Source of the DNA: Uloborus plumipes
Lineage: Eukaryota; Arthropoda; Arachnida; Araneae; Uloboridae
Direction: 5' to 3'
NCBI GenBank assembly: GCA_038373865.1
Contig: JAXGGA010002190.1
Span: forward strand, 1 to 64,000
DNA: 64,000 nucleotides
The notes beneath the pieces are model-generated. The model saw only the letters and a program-made list of their open reading frames with translations. It was not told where the DNA came from and ran no database searches. This document shows positions 23,291 to 34,289 of the stretch, one piece after another (the first letter of the stretch is position 1; each line of letters begins with the position of its first letter). A program made the translations under genes and the position numbers.

Positions 23291-23831
23291 CATTAAGAAA
23301 CCTTAAATTTCCATTCAACTAAAATAAAAGCACAAGGAGACTTCATGGCAGTGATCCAGCTTTTTTTCTTCTGCTTCTGCAAGGTTAAAAAATAAACAAG
23401 TCTAAGAACCACTATACCTGTCAAGAATATTTTATGCATGAATATTTGAATATTTTTGATAGTGATTAAAAAAAAAACATTAATAATGACCATTAAATTT
23501 TTTCTGTTACTTTGCTGGGTGAAGCAGTTGGTGGGTCTAGAAAGTCTAAAGAATAATATTTCTCCACAATGTATCTTTTGAGATAAATATCTATTATATT
23601 GATATTCAATGAATTTTTCATAAACGTCAGATATATTAAAAATTTCGAATTGAGAAAAGTTGAAAGATTTTGACTCGAGAAACTTCCGACATTCGTCTTG
23701 AAATATCTCAACCACCATCTTAGCTTGCAATGCTATTCCAACCAAATTTTCGTTTTTCATAAGGCCAATACCACAAAAATGTTCAAGAAGTTTCTTTGAA
23801 AACATTTCAATATTACTTTTTCCTCCAATGC

Positions 23832-24167
23832 CAGGCCCGTCATTTCGGGGGGGGGGGGGGGTCAATTGCCCCCCCTGGCTTTGAGAAATCAATGTATTTA
23901 CATATAAGTGGGCGTGGTTTTTGATGTTTTCCGGTGAAATTGCATTAACGATACCTCTGGGGGTGCTGGGCCTAGGGTTTGCTCGACCCTAGGTTCTGGT
24001 TCAAAATTAAGATCAGAGCGCTCTTCAGGGCCCTAACCCGGTTAAACCACGAAGCTATGGTAGGTACAGGGGACCCTGGAGTGTGAAATAAATGAATGGT
24101 GAAATTGCATTGTGTTTAGACCCTTTGCACCCCCCCCCCCCTGGAAAAACTTGAAATGACGTCCCTG
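23832..24167. mobile_element. hAT-like MITE, second copy, 8-bp target duplication, with SINE-like insertion
   Basis: The ends are CAGGCCCGTCATTTCG and GAAATGACGTCCCTG. The flanks are tccaatgc at 23824-23831 and tccaatgc at 24168-24175, an exact 8-base duplication. It is the same family as 8739-8902, in reverse orientation; the shared core reads 'aatgtatttacatataagtg'. Without the nested 151-base insertion and its duplicated target it is about 171 bp. The long G and C tracts vary in length between copies. Confidence 0.88.
23947..24097 (+). mobile_element. SINE-like retroposon, 151 bp, 14-bp target duplication
   Basis: The insert is flanked by ggtgaaattgcatt at 23933-23946 and at 24098-24111, exact 14-base copies, and the empty sequence is present in the sister MITE near 8790-8805 in reverse orientation. 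A 14-base duplication with a short A-rich right end (gaaataaatgaat) indicates target-primed retroposition. The body has CTAGGGTTTGCTCGACCCTA (a perfect inverted pair), then GGTTCAAAATT, which resembles a polymerase III B box, and TAACCCGGTTAAACCACGAA, whose reverse strand resembles a tRNA D-arm (TAGCTTCGTGGTTTAA). A tRNA origin is plausible but not proven. Confidence 0.7.
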
Positions 24168-24200
24168 TCCAATGCTAACTTCATTTATAGCTAAAGTCCA

Positions 24201-27200
24201 AAGTTATGCAATCATGCCCAATCATTGGAAATTCAAAGTTTGAAAAAAAATTTGACGTATGGAGCATTTGAAATTTTGTAAAAAATTTTTTTTATTTTAA
24301 ATTTAAAAAAAAGTATTCATTGTTTTAGCACCATTTTTTTATGCTTTTAGATGTAGTAAATAAACAATAATACAAGCACATAAAGTTTTAGACATATAGA
24401 TCAATAATTGAAAAAAATCTTTTTTTTTGTCCACTGTAGCCTTAAAAGTTATTTTTAAAGAATGGTTAAAATGAAAATGAATTTAATAAAACACCCAATA
24501 TACAAAAAAAAAACTACCCCTTTTGTTGCCCAGTTTTTTGTTCCAATTACGTTGATTTTCAATTTATTTCTTCAATATTTTTTACTTTAATAAGGAATCT
24601 AATCATTCAGTTTCATTTCTCTGAAACAACTTTATTTTTTACTGTGAAAACTTAAGAGCCGGCTTCAAAGTAAGAGTAAAATACATTTATGATGAGAAAT
24701 AAAACATTAATTCTCAAATTTGCAGCAAGCTGCAGATACCTATTTTGTGGTTACAGGAAATCCCCCCCCCCTCTTTTTTTAATGCACAAGTGAGCTAATG
24801 GATGAAAAAAGATCAGACAGCTCATCTCCAGCTTAATATTTTGCATTGAAAAAGGGTTCCTAGAAACCTCGAAATCGGTATCGGTAGTTTCTTGCAATTG
24901 TATCCTCTTCTTTGACTTAAGTTTTTCCTTTTTATCATGTTCAGATAGATGACTGACGCAATTTTCAGCATCAGGGCAAGTTTTAAAATGCGCAGTTACT
25001 TTTCTTTTTTTTTTGAGAAGTTTCTGTTTTTAATAGCTTTTATCTGTTGCAGAAATTAGGACGATAATTTCCATATTAATTAGCATGTAAAATCTTCAGT
25101 ACTCTTAAAGGCTATTGAAAAGACCCATAAAAACCATTCAAAATAAAAAATTTTATTTACAAATATACATAAGACAGTTGAAAAAATTCAGAGGATGTTC
25201 CTTTTTTCTACATTTCAAACAATTGAGATATTTAATAAAACAATTTATAATGCCATTAAAACATCTATTACAATTTTCATGATTGGTAAAATCCAAAATA
25301 TCATAGTCGATCAGCAAAAGGTTCTGTAGTAAATTTGTATCTGCTCCATAATTGGGAGGCAGGGGAAACCACACATGGAATTTAGGATTTATGTATTTAT
25401 ACATATATATATATATATATGTGTCAAAGTTGTTCATTCTCTTAAAATATTTATCACCACAGTGAGCTCAAAAGAAAAATAAGAATCAAAGTAATAAAAA
25501 AGATAATATATTCATCACTAAAAAAGTGTGGAAATGTTCCCACAAAGACATTTCCGACACTATTGAAGCTTTATCCATCCTCGTTAACGACAGATTGTCT
25601 AGACGAAACGAAAAGGTACTGGCGCCAGCAAAAAAAAGAAAAAGATACAAAGAAAACGGGTGGTTGAAACAGTCAGTTTATAAAGAGGCATGTGTACTTC
25701 AATGCTTATATTTAACATCTTCAATGCTTATATTTAAGTTACTTAGAGAATTATCTCAAACTTTTACCCACTGCTGGCTTTTTAGCAAAAAAATATAAAA
25801 GGATTTTATCCGCCATGCATCAGAAACAGAAAGTGGCATCAAGCATTGTTTTCTGGTTGTAAGTAACTTCTAATTATTTATTATTTTATATATAATGGTA
25901 GATATAAAAGATAATGAAACACTTTTGAATTCAATAAGTTTAAACTGAAGTACTTATAAATAAATCAGATGTTGTAGATGATCATCGCTTCTGTTGCAGA
26001 GCAACATTCCGTTTTCCCATTTTTATTGACAAAACAAGCGTCAGTATATACGGTGCTTTATAAACTGCTTTTTGCAGTATTTTTTTGGGTACGAATTTTA
26101 TTATTTTGGTCTAATATGATTTTTTCAGCACAACTATAGCCACAACAAGTACTTGATGTATTTAATTAGTCTCTTTACCAACTCTACTGATTGATAAAAA
26201 TAATGAAAGATACACTTTTTTATTTACCATTGTGAAACTAGACCCACAAAAAGTTATATGAAAAAAAAATATACTGGTGACCAAAAAAAAAAATTATTGC
26301 AGCCACTGAAATTACTGTTCAAGCTGTCCAATTGAACTGTTTCACAAATTCGAAACAATTTACATGCTATTAATCATCCTTTTGTAAGTCTCGAGCTTTC
26401 ATTCTAATAACTTAATTGTTTTTCCTTTTTCAGTAGAATTTTGTTTTTATTAAGGAATTTCTTTTCAGCCCTCTTCATATGTAACTAACTATCAATTGGT
26501 TGTTTCATACCGTAAAAGCATCAACTTTCATTTTAGTGTACATTTCAAATTTCAATCTCAGCATTCTTGCTTTCTTGTATTTAATTTAATCAAATTATCA
26601 ATTCTATCTTTTAATATAGTTAACAGGAATTTGTTTTGTGTACTTGATAACCGGAGATCCATACACGCAATACATACAATTCATTTCAAACAGGCTTCAA
26701 AAAGTAAATTCCAACAGATGAATTTTGTTAATACCCGAACCAGTAGCAATTTTACTCTGTTAAAGGCTAAAATTACTGTTGCAATAATAATCTTAATATT
26801 AATTATCAAATCAATGTAGCATATATTTATAACTCTCCAACATATTAGCTATTTATGTGTAGAAACACATGGTAATCATATGTACAATATTTACATGTTC
26901 CCCAAAAACTGGCTAATGCAAGTAAGCAATTATGAAAATAAAATTGAAATGAAATAGTTTAGTGGTGAAAACAATTTTACAAAAAAGCACCAATTCTAAC
27001 ATTTAAAAATAAATCCAACAAGTTTTTAAGTGTGGCAGAAGAGCAAACACTTTCTCAAGCTGTGATGTGAATTAATGTTAACAATAATACTATTATAATT
27101 TCATAGTAACAAAAATAATCCCTTATTCTATCGAGTAGATTGATGTGACCTTATTTCTTTTTTGACTGATTAATAGATTTACACTTCATGCTTTAAAAAT

Positions 27201-28050
27201 AGGCAATGCAAAAAAGCATTAAATTATAACATTACACACACATACCTATGGTACAGGATTGCATCATTACATGCTGCGATTAAGAGTACTTGAGTAGTTT
27301 TTTTAAAAATACAGAGGAAAAACAGCAGATAAACTTCAGTATTTACAAAATAGAGCCAACAAAGCATTAAATCTATGCATTAAAGACATAGCAGATTTGA
27401 TTCTTAGAGAAAATGACTAATACAAGTTACTAAGGAGTTTAAATGCATAACCAGTTGTCAAAAATGATATTTCTCTTGGACATTAACTCCCATTCACTTA
27501 CAAAAAACCTTTGGTTATTTCCTTAAAAATTACTATTTTCTTTTAACATTTAAACTTGAACAAAAAACTTGTATAACTGCAGTACAAACTTTACAGGTAA
27601 CAGAATTAATAAATACATAAAGAATTAATTTCATAAAAACATTTTAAAAACAGGTAATAAAGCATATAAGTACTTATTTTTTTAAGTTCGATATTTTCCC
27701 AAATGTAAAACAAAATAGAAACTAAAATCACATTTAAATAAAATTCATAATGATACATTAAAAGAAATATACTTCACTTAAAACAATGTATTTTTGAAAT
27801 TAAGGTATATGTTAGCTTTCAAAAATAACAACTTCAGACGTTTAAATTGTTAAACTATTTCCAAAGTCAAATTTCTGGCATAACATTTAGTTAAAGTAGC
27901 ATTTTTCGCTAGTATTTTTTTATTAACTTAAATTGAAACAAAATTTCAATCCTACAAAATCTAAATGTATTAAAATTTTCTAAAGTCGAGATATGCTTGT
28001 TAAGCAAATGCACCCCAAAATGTCTCAGATACTAAATATAACTAATAATA
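24201..28050. other. AT-rich stretch, no secure gene
   Basis: A minus-strand frame at 25153-25437 (PPNYGADTNLLQNLLLIDYD, then FIKYLNCLKCRKKEH) has somewhat gene-like composition, and a plus-strand frame at 25526-25798 has a basic patch (PAKKRKRYKENGW). I recognise neither and see no supporting splice pattern. There is a TA dinucleotide run at about 25402-25420 and a C run at 24764-24772. The rest is A/T-rich with no feature. Confidence 0.35.
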
Positions 28051-28359
28051 TACAGGGTGTTCCAAGTTAACCTTCATGAACTCTATTTTCTCAACCATTC
28101 GTCTTAGATGCATATTTTTAATTGTAAAAATGCTCGAAATGAGGTGGAGAAATAAGATATTGAAAGTTGGAAGCAAAAAAAATAATTAGTTAAGAAATAA
28201 AAAATTTAACTTTTTATAGGGGCTCCAGGTCCCTTTAACTTATATTTAGTGAAATCAAGAGCATGAAAATACAATATGAGCACACAAAAAACCGACATTT
28301 GTCCGACCAAAACCGGAGGATTTATAAAAGGCAGTGTTCTGTGACTTACACCACTTTAC

Positions 28360-30619
28360 CAGTGGCGTAGCTAGGGGTTGGCAGGAGTGGCTCTTGCCAC
28401 GGGCGCAGCAGCCAGGGGGCAGCATTTTGACCGATTAAAAAAAAAAATTTTTTTGGTCAAGTCCAGACTAAAAAATGAAAATTTGATAAACATCCCGAAC
28501 AGCGCAAACTGCGCCCTTACGCTACAGGACAAACCATACAAAAAGTGCAAGTTTGCTTAGGTAGATTTTGGTTGGATAGACTGATGTTAGCTTAAATCTA
28601 TCTGGTAGGATAGAATTTAGTTGTATGGGGGTTCGGAGTCTATAATAAATGATCTGAAATCGGCCTTAAGAGAGATAGAAACAAACTTTTTCTCTTCGCT
28701 TCTTTCAAGCTCTGTTTTTCATGATATCACTTCAACTTATCAATTACATATTGTACTTCGGAAATAACGTTCTACGATTTTAAAAATCGGCGAGCTTTAG
28801 TTGAAAACATTTCGGATACAAATTTTTGGAATGCAATATTATGATGACAGAAAATAACTCCTCTGTTGGTACAATTTTTCTGTGGCGAAAACTAGCGAGA
28901 GAATATGTATTTCTCAATAATGGGAGTTGGAGGTTTCTAAAAAACGACTATTGCAAATTTTGTGATTTTAAAAATGTGTACCAAGACACCAAGAGCCTAC
29001 ATTAAATGAATATTCTAAAAATGAGTAACACAAGTACAGCGGCGCGATTTTGAACGAGTAACGTTTTCAAACGCTGTTTGTGCTTCGATGGCCCAGTATA
29101 GAAGGTTAGAAGGTTTTTAAAAAAAATTGATAAATAAATCTTTTTTATTGAGTTTCGATTTCGTATTTAGGAAATTTTTCTATATTATATGTACTTTAAT
29201 GAAGAGCTCTCACTTCTAAACTATATATAGCACTACTTTGCTCTTTATTCTTAGTATTATTGGGAGGGATTGAGCTCGATTTGTAATCACGCCAGTGCAG
29301 TATGTTTTGTGCTCTTTCTATTGTCAAAATAAATAAAAAGTTTTTTTTTCTCATGTATTACTGAACAAGGAAACGCCGAGTGAATGTTGAGGAAAGATGC
29401 GTGTACTCTACGCTACTTCAGGGGCCGAGCCACTTTTTTAACCCTTTAACGTCAGGTGTGCCAAATTCGGCACATACCTCCAGAATCATTTTGCCTCAGT
29501 TGCTAAGTGATTTATTCCACAATAGAACATTGTGACGTTTTTGGCACAATCGCATCTGCCGGCAGCAGTAAGTCGGTAAAAAATAGGTAGGTGTGCTTCC
29601 TATGGTAGCCCTTGATTGAGATTTGGAAGGGAAAAATTGTTTCCTTAAGTAAAAAAATTGTTGTCCAGAAAGGGTTAAAACGATACACAAATATACGTGC
29701 TACTCAGTTTTTTTTTTAAATATCATTCTCAGTTCGAGCACTGTCGTTGTGGTACCCGCCAATACATTCCCTATTGTTAGCCCATGTTTGTATATGCTGA
29801 ACTTATAATTTAAAAAAAAAAAAATCAAGAAAATAAATCTGGTACTTTCTTAAAGCCAGGGAGGAAACAATTGCCCCTCTCCTAACTCCCCTCATAGATA
29901 ATATTAGTATTAAACAACAGTGGGGGTCTTTGGAACATTTTAAATACTTAGAATGAAAAGTGTTTATTTATAAAAAAAATAGTCGAAGGCCTAAAATAGC
30001 GAACTTTTATTTTGCCTGTAATGCAACGAGTCGTATTTATTAAGCCCATTTCAGATTAATTATGCTTTTTATAGTTTCTTTGACTTCATAATTACAATAG
30101 AATCAATGCTTTGATTTTTATTTAAAATGCACAAATTATGTTTATTTTATACATTCTTCTAATGTTTTAAAACAAATTCCATTCAAAATAAATGCTGTTG
30201 TGTGGGGAAAAAAACACACTTTGTTCAATAACGAATTGCAAGAATTATTTGTTTTTTGAATTTATGTGAAATGATGGGGAAATGTAGAAATGCCCGAACT
30301 AAAATTGTTAGAAAGATAAAAATTCTCAAATTTAACAAAAAATTTGTAAAAAATAAAACTTGAATTTTACCCAATAATACGAACCTATCATGCACACATA
30401 ACATGAGGGGGAACACTAAGCATCGTTAAAAATGCTTTTAAAAAAAGAAAAAGAAAGGTTGCAACATTATCCGTAAATTATTTGAATAAATAAATCAAAA
30501 TTTTTGTAGTAAGGACATTTTAGGAGGTCACAATGACCTCCCATTAGTGCAGCCTCTAAGTTGGGGGCGCAAATTTTCAAAGTTCGCCACGGGCGCTGGG
30601 CAACCTAGCTATGCTACTG
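28360..30619. mobile_element. hAT-like element, 2260 bp, exact 8-bp target duplication
   Basis: The left end reads CAGTGGCGTAGCTAGG and the right end, inverted, CAGTAGCATAGCTAGG (14 of 16 match). Both are followed inward by a GCCACGGGCGC-type motif. The flanks are cactttac at 28352-28359 and cactttac at 30620-30627. The interior shows no transposase; the open frame at 28378-28560 is simply the terminal sequence read through. It contains a smaller TTAA-flanked element at 29442-29674. It is probably a non-autonomous derivative. Confidence 0.88.
29442..29674. mobile_element. piggyBac-like MITE, 233 bp, TTAA target
   Basis: TTAA occurs at 29438-29441 and 29675-29678, and the element starts CCCTTT and ends AAAGGG. 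Just inside the left end is the palindromic word GTGCCAAATTCGGCAC. The 499-bp element at 59568-60066 has the analogous TGCCAGATCTGGCA at the same place, which suggests one family. No coding sequence. Confidence 0.6.
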
Positions 30620-31020
30620 CACTTTACACTAGCTATCAATAACCGGGTTTGGGGAAAAATAAAAATACTGATGCGGCAGTTCCCCGCTTCAGTAGAATGA
30701 GAAAGTGATCTTTCCTATCTAAAACAGGGAATGCGTCCTGAAAACTTAGAACTCTAATATCTCCTCGAGCTTTAATCACAAATCTTTCAAACTTTTGTGT
30801 TTAATTGTTTTTTCATGCTCTTGATTTCCTTGAATATAAGTTAAGGAACCTGGAGCCCCTATAAAAAGTTAAATTTTTTACTTCTTAATTATTTTTCTCG
30901 CTTCAAACTTTCATTATCTTAAGTCTCTACCTTATTTCGAGCATTTTTACAATTGGAAGTATGCATCAGGAAGAACAGTTGAGAAAATAGAGGTCATTAA
31001 GGTTAGCTTTGAACGTGATG

Positions 31021-32538
31021 TATAATATCTTACAAATTATATATGTTACCGCTACATGTATTGAGCAGACTAGATTTACATGAGATTAAAATCAATTTGT
31101 ATACTTTATATTTCAAACAAAACAGAAAGATTACAGTATGGTAGCAATAAATTAAAACCTCTCCATTATATGCAGGGATTAACTACATGAGCATAAAACT
31201 TGAATAAATCAGGGGGAAAAAAAGCAACAAAAAGGACAATAATCCACAATAAGAATGCAATATTCATAGTCAATATTAAAAACATATGATCTCAGATTTT
31301 TTTAGACATATTATCAATTCATAGTAACTGCAAAAAAAACCCAGCAAAATTATTAAATTAACCTATCTTAAATATCTATATCATTTAAGCATTATTTTGT
31401 TTAAATACAGCCCTTTCTTAAATAAAACTTGAAATTATTTTATTTTTATAACTTTACATTATCACAATAACTTTCCCAGCACTCCCTAAGTATTGACTTA
31501 TATATATATTGGCAAAGCTTGATAAAAATAAAAATTAAATTTTCCTTTTGGACATAAATCTCATATAATTTGAAAGATTCCTATTGACACTCACATAAAC
31601 TCATTAAAAAATCTCAATTTGAAAAACAAATGCAATAACATTTAGGCCCCAATTTGTTTGAAGCTCAGCATTTTCTGAAATTCATTTGATCAAAACATAA
31701 ATTAAAATCCTGGTTCAGTATGAGCGAGACTCAGGGTTACTGATATAAATCTTGATGAGAATCCGAAATTTATTTTGAAGCTATGGTATTTTGATTTTTT
31801 TTTAATATTTATTTTCTGAACTATGATATTTTCAATACAAAATTTTAATCACATTAACTATGTTATTAAAAGTTAGTTACTAAAATAGTCAAAAACTAAA
31901 ACTATTTATTTGATATAACAATGCATCATTAATATAATATAATTTAGTAATATAATCCTTTTCTATTTAATACTGATAAAATCTTTAGCAATATAACTAT
32001 TTTTTTATAGATTAAAAGTTGCCAAGTTAAATATTAAACAGTGGTCAAGAAAAAGAAACTTTAAACATCCAATATAGTAACTGATATCAATAAGAATTAT
32101 TTTACATTTTGTTTTATAATATTAAATTATCACGTTTCACGAAAGATTGTAAATATCATTCACATGAAATGTATATTTAAATATAAATAATGAAAAAAAA
32201 CTTTGATTTGAGGTCTGAGGTCTATATATTCTAACGATAATATAAAAAATAACCAACAGTGATTTGTGATGCAATTACTGAATTTTAAGACTTTAATTTA
32301 TGCTGATCTTAAACTATCAGATATACATCAAAATATCCTACATATATCAAAATATCTGATATTTTCAAAAATATGATATTTTTGAACCCTGGCGAGCATA
32401 TTTATAAAATGGTTTTTACCCCAGCAAGTTAAGAATCATTAAAATTCAATCAAAAGTACTATTCAAAAATATTTATTCCTCAAACTTTTAAGTTCTATAA
32501 AAGGCCAGAAATCTTTAGTATTGAAAATAACACAAAAT
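31021..32538. other. AT-rich sequence 3' of the SAMD3-like gene, no gene seen
   Basis: There is no domain-bearing frame. 'ataaaatctttagca' and similar A/T words dominate; 32325-32385 has a short imperfect repetition of 'aaaatatctgatattttc'. Candidate polyadenylation signals for the SAMD3-like gene (AATAAA on the minus strand, i.e. TTTATT) are common here, so the transcript end cannot be placed. Confidence 0.4.
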
Positions 32539-32823
32539 TTAAGTTTTAATCTTTTTAGTCAAAGTGGTAACTTTAGCAGGAATACATCCTTCTTTAATGT
32601 TTAAAAAGTTTAGTTCAAAAAATTTGTATGTGTTCTTCAATTCTGTTGGATATGCAATATTTAAAGTATAAAAGAAAGATACCAGAACAGCTGCTGACTT
32701 TAAAAAATCTTTTAAAGCTCTAACATGTAACCCTTCAATAACAATAGTGAAATCTTCTTCAAGTGGATCCTTTCCTAAAAGAATGGGATGCCCCAACAGA
32801 GGAGTATCACTATCATCATCTAC
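32539..32823 (-). CDS. SAMD3-like uncharacterised gene, terminal exon
   Basis: On the minus strand an ATTAATAG acceptor precedes GTAGATGATGAT at 32823; the exon enters at phase 0 and runs 94 codons to a stop at 32539. It encodes VDDDSDTPLLGHPILLGKDP, then LEEDFTIVIEG, then AVLVSFFYTLNIAYPTELKN and TYKFFELNFLN. The block 'P..L....P......F...V.G' followed by 'FYxxNIxYPxxLKNTxxFxE' is the usual C-terminus of the large, multi-copy 'sterile alpha motif domain-containing protein 3-like' group of fish and arthropods, as I remember it. The phase fits the donor at 37251, giving a 489-residue protein from two exons. No transmembrane segment or signal is seen. Its biochemical role is unknown. Confidence 0.72.
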   Translation of the reverse strand, partial: VDDDSDTPLLGHPILLGKDPLEEDFTIVIEGLHVRALKDFLKSAAVLVSFFYTLNIAYPTELKNTYKFFELNFLNIKEGCIPAKVTTLTKKIKT

Positions 32824-32937
32824 CTATTAATAAATATTCCAAACCATTAAGCAAGACAATCAACACATAAATAAAAGAATACACAAAATCATACACATAA
32901 AATCAGAATATATATTTTTTTTTATTGTTAACCATAG

Positions 32938-33035
32938 TTGGGGGGGGGGGGGGGTATCAGACAGGATAAATTTTCTTTTGTAATTTCAACTCCCCCCCCC
33001 CACCCCCCGGGGAAAAAAATCGAAATGACAGGCCC
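32938..33035. repeat. Poly-G/poly-C MITE remnant
   Basis: Fourteen or more G at about 32940-32954 and two C runs at about 32992-33008 end in 'gaaatgacaggcccg'. This matches the terminus CGGGCCTG..CATTTC of the 8739-8902 family. The left terminus is not recognisable. It lies within the long intron of the SAMD3-like gene. Confidence 0.45.
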
Positions 33036-33244
33036 GTTTGGAGGGAAGGAGCAATATATTAACCCTAAACAATGGGGCCAGGAGGGAGGCAGTTTTCATA
33101 GAAATTAACAGTCAAAAACATTCAGTTATTTTTTGAGAATATAAAATTACATTAGAAATATTAAAACATGAAGTTATGGCATATTGTCTCTTGGGCCGCC
33201 AAAGTGCACTCTGTTAGCAAATAGTTTATATGTCCACCTATGTG

Positions 33245-34285
33245 TGAGAGGGGGGCACATGTGAACAAACGATATTTTACCCAGTGAACATGAGGAGAAA
33301 AATCTGAAAAAAATTTATGTAGATGATAACACAAACACTATATCCTGGTTTTTAGTTATTATAAGATCTTATGTTTTTAAAGGTGCCAATATACTTTTAT
33401 GTTCCAGTTCTCGGAGTAAAAACACATCCAAAATTATTTTTTTCGTGATTTGAACTTTATTCGTCTTAAAGTGGCATTAATAAGGGAATTTTTACTGCAT
33501 AATTTTTTTTTAATTGAAAAAAATAGTTTTTTATTAAATTAGGCTTAAGTTGAGCTAAGGGGAACATGTGAACACATTATGTGGGTGCAGATGTGAACAG
33601 TTCATCTATGGTATTTAATTATTTCAATATCAAAAATTGTTGATTTTTTTATATATTGAATAGTCTAATAAAGAAATGTTGAATAATTAAAAGTTTCAAT
33701 ACTCAATATTTAGTTAAATCTGAAAGAGTTGCAAAGAAAAGAAAGTTAAACTCGCTAAACTTTTGAAAAAGGAACAGTTAAAAGTTGTAGTAAGTGACGC
33801 TGAGTCTGACATTAGTTTTGAAGACCGCAACTATGAAGAAATTTGTGTTAAGTCAACCTTTCACCAGAAAATTTAGCTGTGAATGACTTTGTATTCTTAG
33901 AATTCAATACAAAAAAGACAAAAATTTACTATGAATGAAAATTTCATGTTTCCAAAAACAGATGATACGACTATGGTAAATACTCTGATGATATTCTGTT
34001 AAAATTACTACCACCTACAATTTTAGGTGGCACATGTCGAGCTGCATCTTCTACTTCTTTTTCTGTAAAACTTGAAGGCCACAATGTTCGTTGAATTGAG
34101 TCAATTAATCATGTTAAAGAAATACTTTGTTAGTTTCATTGTAAATGTTTGTTAATGTGTAATAACCAGTATGCTTAAAAATATGCTTAGGTGTATTTTA
34201 TTTCCACTTATATATCCGTGTTTACTTGTACCCCAGGTGTGTTTACAACTGCCTGCCCCCCCCCCTGGGCAGATGTGAACAAAAT
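33245..34285 (+). mobile_element. Decayed pogo/Tigger-like element inside the SAMD3-like intron
   Basis: Approximate ends are GAGGGGGGCACATGTGAACA near 33247-33268 and CTGGGCAGATGTGAACA near 34264-34281. These share the word CACATGTGAAC/CAGATGTGAAC, but both read in the same direction in part. A remnant coding region lies between (33730-34100). It runs antisense to the host gene. Boundaries are uncertain. Confidence 0.45.
33730..34100 (+). pseudogene. C-terminal remnant of a pogo/Tigger-type transposon protein
   Basis: The plus strand reads KEKKVKLAKLLKKEQLKVVV, then SDAESDISFEDRNYEE, then after frameshifts NDFVLVEFNTKKTKIYYEW, then DDTTMVKYSDDILLKLLPPT and LGGTCRAASSTSFSVKLEG. From memory the order 'DFVLVxFxxKKxxxYYVGxI ... 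VDxxDIxxxLPxPxxxGGTxR' is the tail found in many fish and arthropod pogo-like transposon proteins, downstream of the DDE domain. The DDE region itself is absent. Multiple frameshifts make it inactive. Confidence 0.5.
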
Positions 34286-34289
34286 TTAA

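Larger units (their letters stand above)
23490..24200 (-). pseudogene. Possible exon of an ankyrin/NACHT-type arthropod protein, interrupted by a MITE
   Basis: On the minus strand a continuous frame reads GKSNIEMFSKKLLEHFCGIG, MKNENLVGIALQAKMVVEIF, QDECRKFLESKSFNFSQFEI and FNISDVYEKFIEYQYNRYLS. The pattern 'xIYEKFIExxxxxYLxxK' recalls a linker block found in large arthropod ankyrin-repeat or NACHT-like proteins. I am not sure of this. Upstream, the frame runs straight into the hAT-like MITE at 23832-24167. Removing the MITE and one 8-base duplication joins it to AINEVSIGG (about 24175-24198, minus strand), so the MITE hit coding sequence. Codons after about 23560 lose recognisable similarity. 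A functional gene is unlikely unless the insertion is spliced out. Confidence 0.4.
28053..31020. mobile_element. Foldback element with arms of about 230 bp, split by a hAT-like insertion
   Basis: The left arm starts CAGGGTGTTCCAAGTTAACC and includes 'ctctattttctcaacc', 'gtaaaaatgctcgaaat', 'taactttttataggggctcc' and 'aatcaagagcatgaaaa'. The right arm (about 30810-31020) is the reverse complement in the same order with roughly 80-85 percent agreement by eye, ending 'ggttagctttgaacgtgatg'. TA lies just outside both ends. After removing the hAT-like element (28360-30619) the host element is about 700 bp and non-coding. The CAGGGTGTTCCA start also occurs in a related form at 43747 (cagggtattccaa). 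Confidence 0.75.

Noticed and set aside
25153..25437. Minus-strand frame ending FIKYLNCLKCRKKEH, considered as a terminal exon
   Set aside because: Not recognised; it begins in a TA repeat, and I found no supporting upstream exon. Left as a mention in the 24.2-28.0 kb entry.
28378..28560. 60-codon frame with an Ala/Gly-rich start
   Set aside because: It is the left terminus of the hAT-like element at 28360 read as protein.
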